64,000 nucleotides of DNA from an uncultured Lachnospiraceae bacterium (lineage in GTDB: Bacteria > Bacillota > Clostridia > Lachnospirales > Lachnospiraceae): contig CAJUAO010000017.1 in the NCBI GenBank assembly GCA_910584685.1, positions 6,294-70,293 on the forward strand, in the 5' to 3' direction. Each line of letters starts with the position of its first letter. Within the stretch, counting starts at the first letter, position 1. Shown here piece after piece: positions 17,922-26,873 of this stretch. The notes beneath the pieces were generated by a model. The model did no database searches. It saw only the letters and a program-made list of their open reading frames with translations, and was not told the origin of the DNA. A program made the translations under genes and the position numbers.

Positions 17922-19583
17922 TTAACGATAAAATACGCTTCCCCCTATAAATTCTCTTATTAATGAATTTGCCGGAATCAGTTCAGTGTCTACCGTAAGA
18001 AAATAATCAAGAAACTTAAGCAGCCTTTTTGCCTCCTGATACTGAGGACTGTCAACAGGCACATTAAATAATAAAGGCTCTGCAAACTGCTTCAGCACGC
18101 CTAACTCATATATAAGCGCAGAGTTAAACATTGCGTCTGCCTCCTCCTGATATGGGAAAATACAATTTTCCTCTCCCTTTCTCACTGACGCCCATCTGGC
18201 AATGGTTTCCTCCGCAGTAGTTGAACGGTCCCTTGCATCCCGCACCATTCTTCTTATAAGCCTGCCGTCTGTGGTAGCTATTCTGTTGTGCTCATCTACA
18301 TTTAGCTGCGTCAGGGCGCTTATATAAATTTTAAACTTGCTTTCCTTTGGCAGTGAGTATGACAATCTGTCATTAAGGCAATGTATACCCTCTATTATAA
18401 GAATGTCCTCCACTCCAAGCCTTAGTGTTTTACCTGTATACTCTCTCTTTCCCGTATGAAAATTAAAGGTTGGAATCTCTACCTCTTTTCCCTCCATGAG
18501 ATTTGTCATATCCTCATTAAAAAGCTTTACATCAAGAGCCTCTAATATTTCATAATTATAATCTCCGTTTTCGTCTCTCGGCGTATCGCACCTGTTGAGA
18601 AAATAATCATCCACGCTTATGGTATGAGGCTTCATGCCGTGGGCTGTAAGCTGTATGGACAGCCTCTTTGCAAAGGTGGTTTTTCCTGAGGAGGAAGGGC
18701 CTGCTATCATAATAAATTTTGTGTCTTTTCTATTTAAAATATCCGACGCAAGACGCGCTATCTTCATTTCCTGAAGCGCCTCCTGCACCAGTATTATATC
18801 CTTTATCTTTCCCTCCGATATCTGCTCGTTTAACGCGCCTACCGTCTCTATATCCATCATTCTTCCCCATGCGCTTGCCTCCTTCAGCACGTTAAACACC
18901 TTATGCTGGGGCTTAAATTCCGGAACAACGGAAGGATTTTCCTTAACAGGAAGCTGGAGCACAAAGCCTTCATCATAGCAGTATAAGTCAAAATACTTAA
19001 GATATCCTGTGCTTGGCACCATATAGCCATAAAAATAATCCTCAAAGCGGTTTATTCTGTATACATTTACATTTGAGCCTCTCCTGAATTTAAAGAGTTT
19101 TTCCTTATCATACATTTTATGTCTTCTAAAACGCTCCACTGCATCCCTTGTGCTTAAGGTTTCCTTTACAATAGGAACATTCTGCTCCACAAGCCTTTCC
19201 ATATGCTCCTTTACCCTTCTTAAAAGCTCCTCGCTTATTCTTACCTTTCCGTACAGCTCGCAGTAATAGCCCTTGCTAAGGGAATAATCCACAAGAAGCT
19301 TTTCTATGTTTTCCTCCCCGCAAACAATATAAAATGACTTTATCATAAGCAGAACAACGCTTCTACGGTATGTCTCTATTCCGCATACAGTATCGGTTCC
19401 GATAAATTTTATGTCGCAGTCCTCGTTTAATACCTTTGTAAGCTCTGACAGCTTACCGTCAACCATTGCCAATACTATGTCGCAGCTATAGTCTTTTTGT
19501 CTGTCCTTTGCTACAGCCTCCAGTACTGTTCCCTTTTCGCACTCCCTTTCAACCCCGTCTACCGTTATATGTATTAAGTCCAT
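17922..19583 (-). CDS. Nucleoside kinase with ThrRS-like N-terminal region (uridine kinase family)
   Basis: 553 residues. The N-terminal 60 residues look like a TGS domain (MDLIHITVDGVERECEKGT), followed by a region resembling the second domain of threonyl-tRNA synthetase. The C-terminal part is a phosphoribulokinase/uridine kinase domain with Walker A AGPSSSGKTTFAKR (about residue 290), DDYFLNR and the lid region GRLIRRMVRDARDRS. The architecture is widespread in Firmicutes and Thermotogae and is usually called uridine kinase. It overlaps trmK by 35 bases and ends the dgt-dnaG-rpoD operon. Confidence 0.85.
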   Translation of the reverse strand: MDLIHITVDGVERECEKGTVLEAVAKDRQKDYSCDIVLAMVDGKLSELTKVLNEDCDIKFIGTDTVCGIETYRRSVVLLMIKSFYIVCGEENIEKLLVDYSLSKGYYCELYGKVRISEELLRRVKEHMERLVEQNVPIVKETLSTRDAVERFRRHKMYDKEKLFKFRRGSNVNVYRINRFEDYFYGYMVPSTGYLKYFDLYCYDEGFVLQLPVKENPSVVPEFKPQHKVFNVLKEASAWGRMMDIETVGALNEQISEGKIKDIILVQEALQEMKIARLASDILNRKDTKFIMIAGPSSSGKTTFAKRLSIQLTAHGMKPHTISVDDYFLNRCDTPRDENGDYNYEILEALDVKLFNEDMTNLMEGKEVEIPTFNFHTGKREYTGKTLRLGVEDILIIEGIHCLNDRLSYSLPKESKFKIYISALTQLNVDEHNRIATTDGRLIRRMVRDARDRSTTAEETIARWASVRKGEENCIFPYQEEADAMFNSALIYELGVLKQFAEPLLFNVPVDSPQYQEAKRLLKFLDYFLTVDTELIPANSLIREFIGGSVFYR

Positions 19584-20283
19584 TATGTATCTCCTCCAAT
19601 CCGTTAATATACTTAAGCCGCTCTCTTATCTCCTGTTTTTTTTCGTCTGCTCCTTCACTTCTTGAAAGATTTTCAAAAATAACAGACAGCTTGTCCTTTT
19701 CATTTTTTATAAAGCCCATAAACACACTGCTTCTCTCCATAAGCAGCAGCCTTCCATATATATAATTATACTTATCCCTGTCATACAGGCTCTTTACTCT
19801 TTTATCCTCCGTGTGTACAGCCTTCATTACAGTATAATATTTACCCATATCATACACCATTTCTTCTCTCACTATGTCATATCCGTTTTCAATAAGATAA
19901 TGACGAACAAGATATATATCCGTATGGGGTGAAAGAATAAGCTCCTTCACCGTATTAAGGGCTGTTTTCCCCGCTTCAAGCAAACTTACAATAAGCGGGC
20001 CTCCCATGCCTGCAATAACCACGCTGTCCGCCTCATTCTCCCTAAGCTCCTTAAGTCCGTCTGAAAGTCTTGTCTCTATTCTGTCCTCATACCCGTATTG
20101 CTTAATATTCTCCTGCGCTCTTTCAAGGGGCCCCTTTCCTATATCCATTGCTATGGCCCTCGGTATCCTGTCTGCCTTAATCAGCCAGATTGGTATATAT
20201 CCATGGTCTGTCCCTATATCTGCCACAACATAGCCCTCCGTTACAAACCCGGCTATAAGCTTTAATCTTGCAGACATCTCCAT
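19549..20283 (-). CDS. trmK: tRNA (adenine(22)-N1)-methyltransferase
   Basis: 244 residues. The SAM-binding motif is VADIGTDHGYIPIWL (residues about 20-34), followed by AIAMDIGKGPLERA and the catalytic-region VVIAGMGGPLI. TrmK methylates N1 of A22 in tRNA. The gene lies directly after rpoD, its normal place in Firmicutes, with a 3-base gap. Confidence 0.92.
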   Translation of the reverse strand: MEMSARLKLIAGFVTEGYVVADIGTDHGYIPIWLIKADRIPRAIAMDIGKGPLERAQENIKQYGYEDRIETRLSDGLKELRENEADSVVIAGMGGPLIVSLLEAGKTALNTVKELILSPHTDIYLVRHYLIENGYDIVREEMVYDMGKYYTVMKAVHTEDKRVKSLYDRDKYNYIYGRLLLMERSSVFMGFIKNEKDKLSVIFENLSRSEGADEKKQEIRERLKYINGLEEIHNGLNTYNGRRG

Positions 20284-20286
20284 ATG

Positions 20287-21453
20287 CTATTCCTCCAAAT
20301 AATCTTTAAGCTTCTTGCTCCTGCTTGGATGCCTTAGCTTTCTAAGGGCCTTAGCCTCTATCTGCCTTATCCTTTCTCTTGTGACCTCAAATACCCTGCC
20401 TACCTCCTCAAGAGTTCTTGCCCTGCCGTCTGCAAGGCCAAACCTTAAGATAAGCACCTGCTTTTCCCTTTCCGTAAGGGAATTCATAACCTCTCCAAGC
20501 TGTTCCCTGAGAAGCATATATGATGCGGCGTCTACCGGCGTCGCCGTCTTATCATCCTTTAGGAAATCTCCCAGATGACTATCCTCCTCCTCGCCTATAG
20601 GCGTTTCTAAGGATACAGGCTCCTGAGCCATCTTCATTATTTCTCTCACCTTTTCCACAGGCATTTTAAGCCTTTCTGCTATCTCCTCAGGCTGCGGCTC
20701 CCTGCCAAGCTCCTGCAAAAGCTGTCTTGACGTTCTTATAAGCCTGTTAATTGTCTCAACCATATGAACAGGGATTCTTATTGTCCTTGCCTGGTCTGCA
20801 ATGGAGCGTGTTATAGACTGCCTTATCCACCATGTGGCATAGGTGCTGAACTTATAGCCCTTGCGGTAATCAAATTTTTCCGCCGCCTTTATAAGTCCCA
20901 TATTTCCCTCCTGAATAAGGTCCAAAAACTGCATTCCACGGCCCGCATATCTCTTGGCTATGCTTACCACCAGCCTGAGATTTGCCTCCACAAGCTTGTC
21001 CTTCGCCTCCTCGTCTCCTTCAGCTATTCTTTTTGCCAGTTCAATCTCGTCCTCCGTTGACAAAAGGGGCACCTTTCCTATTTCCTTTAAATACATCCGC
21101 ACCGGGTCGTCCACTCCTACTCCTTCGGGAACGGACAAATCAATGCTTTCAAGGTCAATTACCTCCTCCTCTATTTTTTCCATTTCCTGCATTGCCTTTT
21201 CTTCATCAATATCATCAAGGAGAATCTGCTCTTCTTTTATGTTGTCTATATCCTCTATTTCTTTTTCAGGTATGGTAAGAACGTCTATATTATTTTTTGA
21301 CAGCTCGTCCATGATAATTTCGTATGCGGCATCATCCAAACTCTCGCTGAAATAATCCTTTATATGCTCATACTCTATCTCATTGCTGTTCTTCAAGGCA
21401 TCCTTTAAAAGCCTTTCCAGCCCTTCCTCCAAAAACTTCTTGTTATCTTCCAT
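20287..21453 (-). CDS. rpoD: RNA polymerase primary sigma factor (sigma-A)
   Basis: 388 residues. Region 1.1 is short and acidic; region 1.2 reads DPVRMYLKEIGKVPLLS; region 2 has the core-binding and -10 recognition stretches DLIQEGNMGLIKAAEKFDY and STYATWWIRQSITRSIADQ; region 4.2 ends EVTRERIRQIEAKALRKLRHP, which reads the -35. The ATG at 21453 has GGAGG 8 bases upstream; the ATG five codons earlier has none. Position between dnaG and trmK is the classic macromolecular synthesis operon. Confidence 0.97.
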   Translation of the reverse strand: MEDNKKFLEEGLERLLKDALKNSNEIEYEHIKDYFSESLDDAAYEIIMDELSKNNIDVLTIPEKEIEDIDNIKEEQILLDDIDEEKAMQEMEKIEEEVIDLESIDLSVPEGVGVDDPVRMYLKEIGKVPLLSTEDEIELAKRIAEGDEEAKDKLVEANLRLVVSIAKRYAGRGMQFLDLIQEGNMGLIKAAEKFDYRKGYKFSTYATWWIRQSITRSIADQARTIRIPVHMVETINRLIRTSRQLLQELGREPQPEEIAERLKMPVEKVREIMKMAQEPVSLETPIGEEEDSHLGDFLKDDKTATPVDAASYMLLREQLGEVMNSLTEREKQVLILRFGLADGRARTLEEVGRVFEVTRERIRQIEAKALRKLRHPSRSKKLKDYLEE

Positions 21454-21480
21454 TACTGTATCCTCCAATTCATATTCACA

Positions 21481-23262
21481 TTAATATAAATGTATAAAAA
21501 GAGTTTTTAATGCGCTATGCTCCATCATTAATCTTTGCATTTCCCTTCCGTCTGTCGCAGCCTTTATTGCCTTTGTCAGACTGTAATCCTTAACCTTTCT
21601 GACCGTGTCCGTTACTGCCTTTTCCTTCTCCGCTCCCTTAAGGCTTTCCGCAAGCTGTGTATTAAAAAGAGAGGCTACTACCTTATGCTCCTCCTCATCC
21701 GTAAATAAATTAACCACCTTTGCCGGCGTGGGCTTTTCTCCGTTTTCAAGCTGTTCAATTATCATCCCGGCTGCCTTATGGTAAATCTCATCCTCAAAAT
21801 CATCTGCCCCTACGATACCTTTTATCTTTTCATAAAGCTCCGGATCCTCTATAAGCCATGTAAGAAGAAGCCGCTGGGAGGTTTTTATTCCGTCGTTTAT
21901 TTTTTCCTCCGGGGTTTTTTTCTCTCGCTTTTTATTGTCATAATCAGCCTGCCTTTTCAAAGAGTCCTCACCCTTATATGTCAGCGCCTGCTGCCTTACG
22001 GACTGCTCTAACGCCTCCTTCGGTATAAAAAACTCCCTGCTTACCGTGTCTATATATACATTTCTCTCCAGCTCGTCGCTAAATGATAAAAGCTTTCTTG
22101 CCACGTCTATATAAAATGATGCTTTTGCATCCGGACTGTCCATATCTGTATTTTCCTTCATTCTGTCTATTTCATAAAGAAAACTGTTTCTCGCCTTTTC
22201 TATTCTTTCCTCGTAGGCTTCTGCTCCCTTATTTTTTATAAATTCGTCAGGGTCCTTATATGGCTTCATATTTATCACCTTAAGGGTACAGCCTGCCTCC
22301 TTAAATATAGGTATTGCCCTGAGAGCCGCCTTTACTCCCGCACCGTCGCTGTCATACGTTAAATATACGTTATTTGAATATCTCTTTATAAGAGACGCCT
22401 GCCTTGACGTAAGGGCAGTTCCAAGGGATGCGACCGCATTGTCAAAGCCTGCCTGATGAAGGGATATAACATCCATATAACCCTCGCATATAAGAATACT
22501 TCCCTTTTTTGACATTCTGGCTATATTCATGCCATAAAGGTTTTTTCCCTTGTCAAATACTAAGGTCTCGGGAGAATTTAAATATTTCGGCTCTCCCTCC
22601 CCCATCACTCTTCCGCCAAAGCCTATAACACGGCTGTTTACATCCATTATTGGAAACATGACACGATTGCTGAACTTATCAAAAACTCCACGCTCACTAA
22701 ATGTAAAAAGCCCTGTCTCCTTTAGAATATTGTCGTCATATCCCCTGCCTCTCATATAACGGTACAAATCATCCTTATAATTTGAAGAATATCCAAGACC
22801 AAATGCTTTTATGGTATCGTCACTTAAGCCTCTGGCTTTTAAATATTCATAGCCGCGCTGCCCCTTACCGCTCTTTAAAAGCTTGTAAAAATACAGGGCC
22901 GCCTCCTTATTTATATCAAGAATAACAGACTTTATTCCTGCCTTTCTTTTCTCCTCCGGTGTTGCCTCCACCTCAGGAAGCCTTATGCCGGCCCTGTCTG
23001 CCAGATATTTAACTGCCTCCTGAAACGTATAGTTTTCGTATTTCATAATAAAGGAAATGGTATTTCCACCCTCGCCGCAGCCAAAGCAATAGTACATCTG
23101 CTTTCCCGGCGATACGGAAAATGAAGGCGACTTTTCATTGTGAAAAGGACAAAGCCCGAAATAGGAGCTTCCCTTTTTCGTCAGCTTTACATATGACGAT
23201 ATAACGTCAACCACATCATTTGCCGCTCTTACTTCCTCAATCAAATCATCTGAATAATACAT
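21481..23262 (-). CDS. dnaG: DNA primase
   Basis: 593 residues. The N-terminal zinc ribbon is CPFHNEKSPSFSVSPGKQMYYCFGCGEGG (ligands around residues 38-62). The Toprim core has ILICEGYMDVISLH and LTYDSDGAG acidic motifs, and the C-terminal helical domain binds the replicative helicase. It makes RNA primers for replication. It starts one base after the dgt stop, so the two are tightly coupled. Confidence 0.97.
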   Translation of the reverse strand: MYYSDDLIEEVRAANDVVDVISSYVKLTKKGSSYFGLCPFHNEKSPSFSVSPGKQMYYCFGCGEGGNTISFIMKYENYTFQEAVKYLADRAGIRLPEVEATPEEKRKAGIKSVILDINKEAALYFYKLLKSGKGQRGYEYLKARGLSDDTIKAFGLGYSSNYKDDLYRYMRGRGYDDNILKETGLFTFSERGVFDKFSNRVMFPIMDVNSRVIGFGGRVMGEGEPKYLNSPETLVFDKGKNLYGMNIARMSKKGSILICEGYMDVISLHQAGFDNAVASLGTALTSRQASLIKRYSNNVYLTYDSDGAGVKAALRAIPIFKEAGCTLKVINMKPYKDPDEFIKNKGAEAYEERIEKARNSFLYEIDRMKENTDMDSPDAKASFYIDVARKLLSFSDELERNVYIDTVSREFFIPKEALEQSVRQQALTYKGEDSLKRQADYDNKKREKKTPEEKINDGIKTSQRLLLTWLIEDPELYEKIKGIVGADDFEDEIYHKAAGMIIEQLENGEKPTPAKVVNLFTDEEEHKVVASLFNTQLAESLKGAEKEKAVTDTVRKVKDYSLTKAIKAATDGREMQRLMMEHSALKTLFIHLY

Positions 23263-24276
23263 CTATTGTCTTTCCTTCCAAAATGTAGGTACAAAAAGCT
23301 CTTCAAATTTCATAACCGAATACTGGTCGCTCATTCCTGCAATGTAATCGCACACAACTCTCTCCGGCTCCTCGTTAAGTTCATTTATGTGATACTTATA
23401 TTCTTCAGGCAGTAAATCCTGATTTGACATATAATATCTGTACAAATCCTTAATCATGCTTTCTGCCTTTTTTTCCTGTCCCTTTGCTAACTGATTGGTG
23501 TATACGGATTTAAACATAAATGTCCTCAGCTCCTGCATTGCGTTTCCTACCCTGTCTGACATTATAATGTCCTCCCTGTCCTGACTGTTCCTTACAATAT
23601 CATGAATCAGGGTATCAAGTCTTGTCTTTGTATTTTCACCAAGTATACTCCTGTATTCCTGCGGTATATCATTCTCACTCAGTATACCTGCCCGTATGGC
23701 ATCGTCTATATCATGGTTTATGTATGCAATCTTGTCTGAAAGCCTTACTACTTTTCCCTCAAGTGTTGAAGGATGACCGCTTGTCCTGTGATTTAAAATG
23801 CCGTCCCTGACTTCCCTTGTAAGATTAAGCCCCCTGCCGTCCTTCTCCAGCTTCTCCACTATACGCACGCTCTGTTCATAATGGGTAAAGCCAAAGCTGC
23901 ATATGTCATTTAAGGCTCTCTCCCCTGCATGTCCAAAGGGAGTATGACCAAGGTCATGACCTAAAGCAATGGCCTCCGTTAAATCTTCATTAAGCCTTAG
24001 GGCCCTTGATATGCTTCTGGCAATCTGGGATACCTCAAGAGTATGTGTAAGCCTTGTCCTGTAGTGGTCCCCCTCCGGCGCAAGAAACACCTGAGTCTTA
24101 TGCTTAAGCCTTCTAAAGGATTTGCAGTGGATAATACGGTCTCTGTCACGCTGATATTCCGTCCTCATATCGCACAGGCTCTCCTCCCTGTCCCTGCCCA
24201 TGGTTTCCCTGCTGTGGGATGCATATGGACTTAAAATCCTGTATTCATTTTCCTCAAGCTGTTCTCTTATACTCAT
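23263..24276 (-). CDS. dgt: Deoxyguanosinetriphosphate triphosphohydrolase-like protein
   Basis: 337 residues with an HD domain: RTRLTHTLEVSQIAR, then GHDLGHTPFGHAGE (HD metal ligands) and a later INHDIDDAIR aspartate. Family members cleave dNTPs to deoxynucleoside and triphosphate. The ATG at 24276 has AGAGG 7 bases upstream; the ATG seven codons earlier has no such site. It heads the operon dgt-dnaG-rpoD-trmK-nucleoside kinase, so dNTP control and primase are co-expressed. Confidence 0.92.
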   Translation of the reverse strand: MSIREQLEENEYRILSPYASHSRETMGRDREESLCDMRTEYQRDRDRIIHCKSFRRLKHKTQVFLAPEGDHYRTRLTHTLEVSQIARSISRALRLNEDLTEAIALGHDLGHTPFGHAGERALNDICSFGFTHYEQSVRIVEKLEKDGRGLNLTREVRDGILNHRTSGHPSTLEGKVVRLSDKIAYINHDIDDAIRAGILSENDIPQEYRSILGENTKTRLDTLIHDIVRNSQDREDIIMSDRVGNAMQELRTFMFKSVYTNQLAKGQEKKAESMIKDLYRYYMSNQDLLPEEYKYHINELNEEPERVVCDYIAGMSDQYSVMKFEELFVPTFWKERQ

Positions 24277-24383
24277 CCGGTACCTCTTAAAAAGCATTCC
24301 GCTTTAATATATGCAAAAGTAATGAAAAATATTACTTAAAATTACTTAAATTAATATCTTCCTGTAATTATATTATTTTATTT

Positions 24384-25094
24384 TTATGCTACGCTGTTTA
24401 GCGCCACCATAATCATGTCGGTAAACGACCTTTGGCGCTCCTTGGCTGTAGTGACCTCCCCTGAAACAAAGGAATCCGATATGGTCAGCAGACATGATGC
24501 GTTCTTATTGCACACAGAAGCATTATGAAACAATGCAAAGCTTTCCATCTCTACCGCCAGACATCCCTTATTCTCATGTATTTTCTTAAAATAATCCCTG
24601 TCCCCCGCTCTGTAAAATACGTCAGAGGAATGAACGCAGCCCTCAATAAGAGGAATATTAAGACCCTTCGCGCTTTCTCTGAGGCTCTCGTTAAGCTTTT
24701 CTGACGGATATGTCCTGTCCTTATCATAGCCGTTCTGTGTTTTTGCAAATGAAGACTCTGAATAGCTCTCAGTAACAAGAACTACGTCATATATTTTTGC
24801 TGTCTCACAGTAAGAGCCTGCGGAGCCTATACGGATAATATTATCCACGCCATACTCTGTAAAAAGCTCATAGGAATATATACCGATGGAGGGCATCCCC
24901 ATGCCGGAGCCCATTACCGATACCTGCTTCCCGTTATATAATCCCGTATATCCCAGCATATTTCTGACTTCATTAAAACACTTTACCTCTGTTAGAAATG
25001 TTTCCGCTATAAATTTTGCCCTAAGAGGGTCTCCCGGCATAATAACCGTACCTGCTATCATTCCTTTTTCTGCGTTATTGTGTGGCGTTGACAT
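24384..25094 (-). CDS. deoD: Purine-nucleoside phosphorylase, DeoD type
   Basis: 236 residues. Motifs of the hexameric low-specificity enzyme are present: MPGDPLRAKFIAE near the N-terminus, the phosphate-binding GSGMGMPSIGIYS, RIGSAGS, and the nucleoside-binding VEMESFALF and catalytic ISDS. It cleaves purine (deoxy)nucleosides with phosphate. The ATG at 25094 has AGGAGG 8 bases upstream; the upstream in-frame Met is inside the leader. It diverges from the GH43 gene and the two promoters overlap. Confidence 0.95.
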   Translation of the reverse strand: MSTPHNNAEKGMIAGTVIMPGDPLRAKFIAETFLTEVKCFNEVRNMLGYTGLYNGKQVSVMGSGMGMPSIGIYSYELFTEYGVDNIIRIGSAGSYCETAKIYDVVLVTESYSESSFAKTQNGYDKDRTYPSEKLNESLRESAKGLNIPLIEGCVHSSDVFYRAGDRDYFKKIHENKGCLAVEMESFALFHNASVCNKNASCLLTISDSFVSGEVTTAKERQRSFTDMIMVALNSVA

Positions 25095-25126
25095 TTTATG
25101 TACCTCCTGTACAAATAATTTATACA

Positions 25127-25132
25127 ATTATA
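25127..25132 (-). promoter_or_regulatory. -10 element of the deoD promoter (extended)
   Basis: TATAAT on the minus strand (25132-25127) is preceded by TG one base upstream. No good -35 is found at 17 bases (TGGATT at 25155-25150), and this position overlaps the spacer of the divergent GH43 promoter, so the two polymerases would compete. Confidence 0.5.
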
Positions 25133-25142
25133 ACATAAACTG

Positions 25143-25171
25143 TCGACAAAATCCAGTATTTATGATATAAT
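25143..25171 (+). promoter_or_regulatory. Promoter of the GH43 gene at 25240
   Basis: TCGACA (25143-25148, one mismatch to the consensus) and TATAAT (25166-25171) are 17 bases apart, with a TG one base before the -10. The -35 is part of the palindrome TGTCGACA. Confidence 0.65.
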
Positions 25172-25239
25172 GCCATTAATTATTTGTATTTGTACAAGAT
25201 AATTTTAAATTTTTTAAAAATTCTTTGGAGGAAACCTTT

Positions 25240-26565
25240 ATGTACGAAAATCTTTCTTTTCCGCAGGAGCCAAAGCATCCTGCCGGAAGACCTGTTCTTG
25301 AGCCGGGAAAGCATCCTGACTTGACACCTGATTCACTTTGGTTTACCCATGACCCAGCCATTTACCATGACCCTGTGTCAGGCAATTATTATGTATATGG
25401 CACAGGCGCCGACGCTCTGCGTTCAAAGGACCTTATAAGCTGGGAGCGTATGGGAAAGGTGATAGAGGGTGTTCCTGATGAGGCTTTTGCACATGTAGGC
25501 ACACAAAATATATGGGCTCCCGACATAGTAAAGGTAGGTAACGAATACCGTCTTTACTGTTCAAACTCTTCCTTTGGAGTACAGCAGTCCTGCATCTTTC
25601 TTGCTGTTGCCGATAACGCAGAAGGACCGTTTGTTCCAAGAGGCATAGTTGTAAAAACAGATAATACATGCATTGTCAACGCAATAGATGCCAATATAAT
25701 AGAAGATAACGAAACAGGACAGCAGTATATGGTATACGGCTCGTTCTGGGACGGCATCAGAATCCTTAAGCTTAATAAGGAGACAGGCCTTGCGGGCGAG
25801 GAGGGCTTAGGCGAATGTATCGCGCACCGTCCTTTATGGTGCGACGGCGCTATAGAAGGTCCTTATATTATTTATAATCCTGATACAGAATATTATTATC
25901 TGTTTGTATCTTACGGCTCATTAAACAGTGACTACAATATAAGGGTAGGCAGAAGCAAATCCGTTACGGGACCATACCTTGACCATAATAACAGGGCTAT
26001 GACGGATTTAGATGATTTTGACAATACCGTTGGATATATGATTGCCTGCGGATACGGCTTTCACGAGGGACAGCAGTATATGGGACCGGGACATAATTCT
26101 GTCTTAAGGGATTTTGACAATGAATGGTATCTTGTACATCATATAAGACCTAAGGAATTTAAGCGGGGAGATATTTCCACAATGCATGTCCGCAAAATTC
26201 TCTGGTCGGAGGATGGATGGCCTTTAGCTTCACCTGAGGTTTATTCCGGCGAAAAGCTTCAGCCTCTTAAGGAGGAGGACATTGTTGGAAAGTATGAACG
26301 TATAAGACTTACCCCTACTGTTCCACAGGGAGTACAGACATCCATTACCATGGAGCTTAGGCCTGATTTTACTGCTTCAATGGGTATTTCCATTCACGCC
26401 CAGTGGAAGATGGTTGATGAATATACTATTGCTCTTACATATGCAAATACCACAGAGACATACAAGGTTATTCCTTGCTGGGATTATGAGCTCTGGAAAC
26501 CAACCCTTGCCATTACCGGAAAGGATGATAAGGGTATATGCTTGTGGGGGAAGAAGTACGAATAA
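25240..26565 (+). CDS. Glycoside hydrolase family 43, arabinanase-like
   Basis: 441 residues. The five-bladed GH43 catalytic residues are visible: base Asp38 (FTHDPAIYHD), pKa-modulating Asp150 (NAIDANI) and acid Glu206 (AIEGPYI); WAPDIVK (92-98) is the conserved blade-2 motif. GPGHNSV supplies the usual His. The last 100 residues form a separate beta-rich domain, as in endo-arabinanase-type enzymes. Expected to cleave alpha-1,5-arabinan or related arabino-oligosaccharides; the exact linkage is inference. No signal peptide, so cytoplasmic. The ATG at 25240 has GGAGG 8 bases upstream; an in-frame TTG at 25225 overlaps that site. Confidence 0.87.
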   Translation: MYENLSFPQEPKHPAGRPVLEPGKHPDLTPDSLWFTHDPAIYHDPVSGNYYVYGTGADALRSKDLISWERMGKVIEGVPDEAFAHVGTQNIWAPDIVKVGNEYRLYCSNSSFGVQQSCIFLAVADNAEGPFVPRGIVVKTDNTCIVNAIDANIIEDNETGQQYMVYGSFWDGIRILKLNKETGLAGEEGLGECIAHRPLWCDGAIEGPYIIYNPDTEYYYLFVSYGSLNSDYNIRVGRSKSVTGPYLDHNNRAMTDLDDFDNTVGYMIACGYGFHEGQQYMGPGHNSVLRDFDNEWYLVHHIRPKEFKRGDISTMHVRKILWSEDGWPLASPEVYSGEKLQPLKEEDIVGKYERIRLTPTVPQGVQTSITMELRPDFTASMGISIHAQWKMVDEYTIALTYANTTETYKVIPCWDYELWKPTLAITGKDDKGICLWGKKYE

Positions 26566-26690
26566 AAAAGTCTCAAGAGCTAAAGCTCTTTATAAAGCCG
26601 AGACTTGCAAATTTGTTTTTTGAATTTTATTCAGCAGAGCCGGATTTTTGGCAGTTCTCCACTATGTTGTCGTTTTTGGGATTTTCTGTT
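26566..26690 (+). repeat. Copy of the dispersed structured repeat, directly after the GH43 stop
   Basis: It begins within AAAAAAGTCTC right at the stop codon of the GH43 gene. It has a variable hairpin (AGTCTCAAGAGC...AAAGCCGAGACTT), a partly decayed palindrome arm (CAGCAGAGCCGGATTTTTG) and the conserved tail CACTATGTTGTCGTTTT. Confidence 0.65.
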
Positions 26691-26694
26691 AATT

Positions 26695-26802
26695 AAAAAG
26701 AGGCTGCTGCAAAACAAAGATTTTATACAGTATATAGCAGGTTTAATGGTATACCCATTACTATATTTTGCATATTCTCTAAGTTTGCAGCAACCTCTTT
26801 TT
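26695..26802. terminator. Inverted repeat, probable bidirectional terminator
   Basis: AAAAAGAGGCTGCTGCAAA (26695-26713) pairs with TTTGCAGCAACCTCTTTTT (26784-26802), one mismatch, with a loop of about 70 bases. It lies between the convergent GH43 and histidine kinase genes. Confidence 0.6.
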
Positions 26803-26873
26803 AGGGTTTTTATAAATTTATCTTTTTAACCTTTATGGGTCTGTTATAAAAGCAGAGGGTTTATGTATGTATA

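Noticed and set aside
20954..21355. 133-codon plus-strand frame opposite rpoD, rich in Ser and Phe
   Set aside because: Composition is what the complement of Glu/Lys-rich sigma-A codons produces; no independent evidence.
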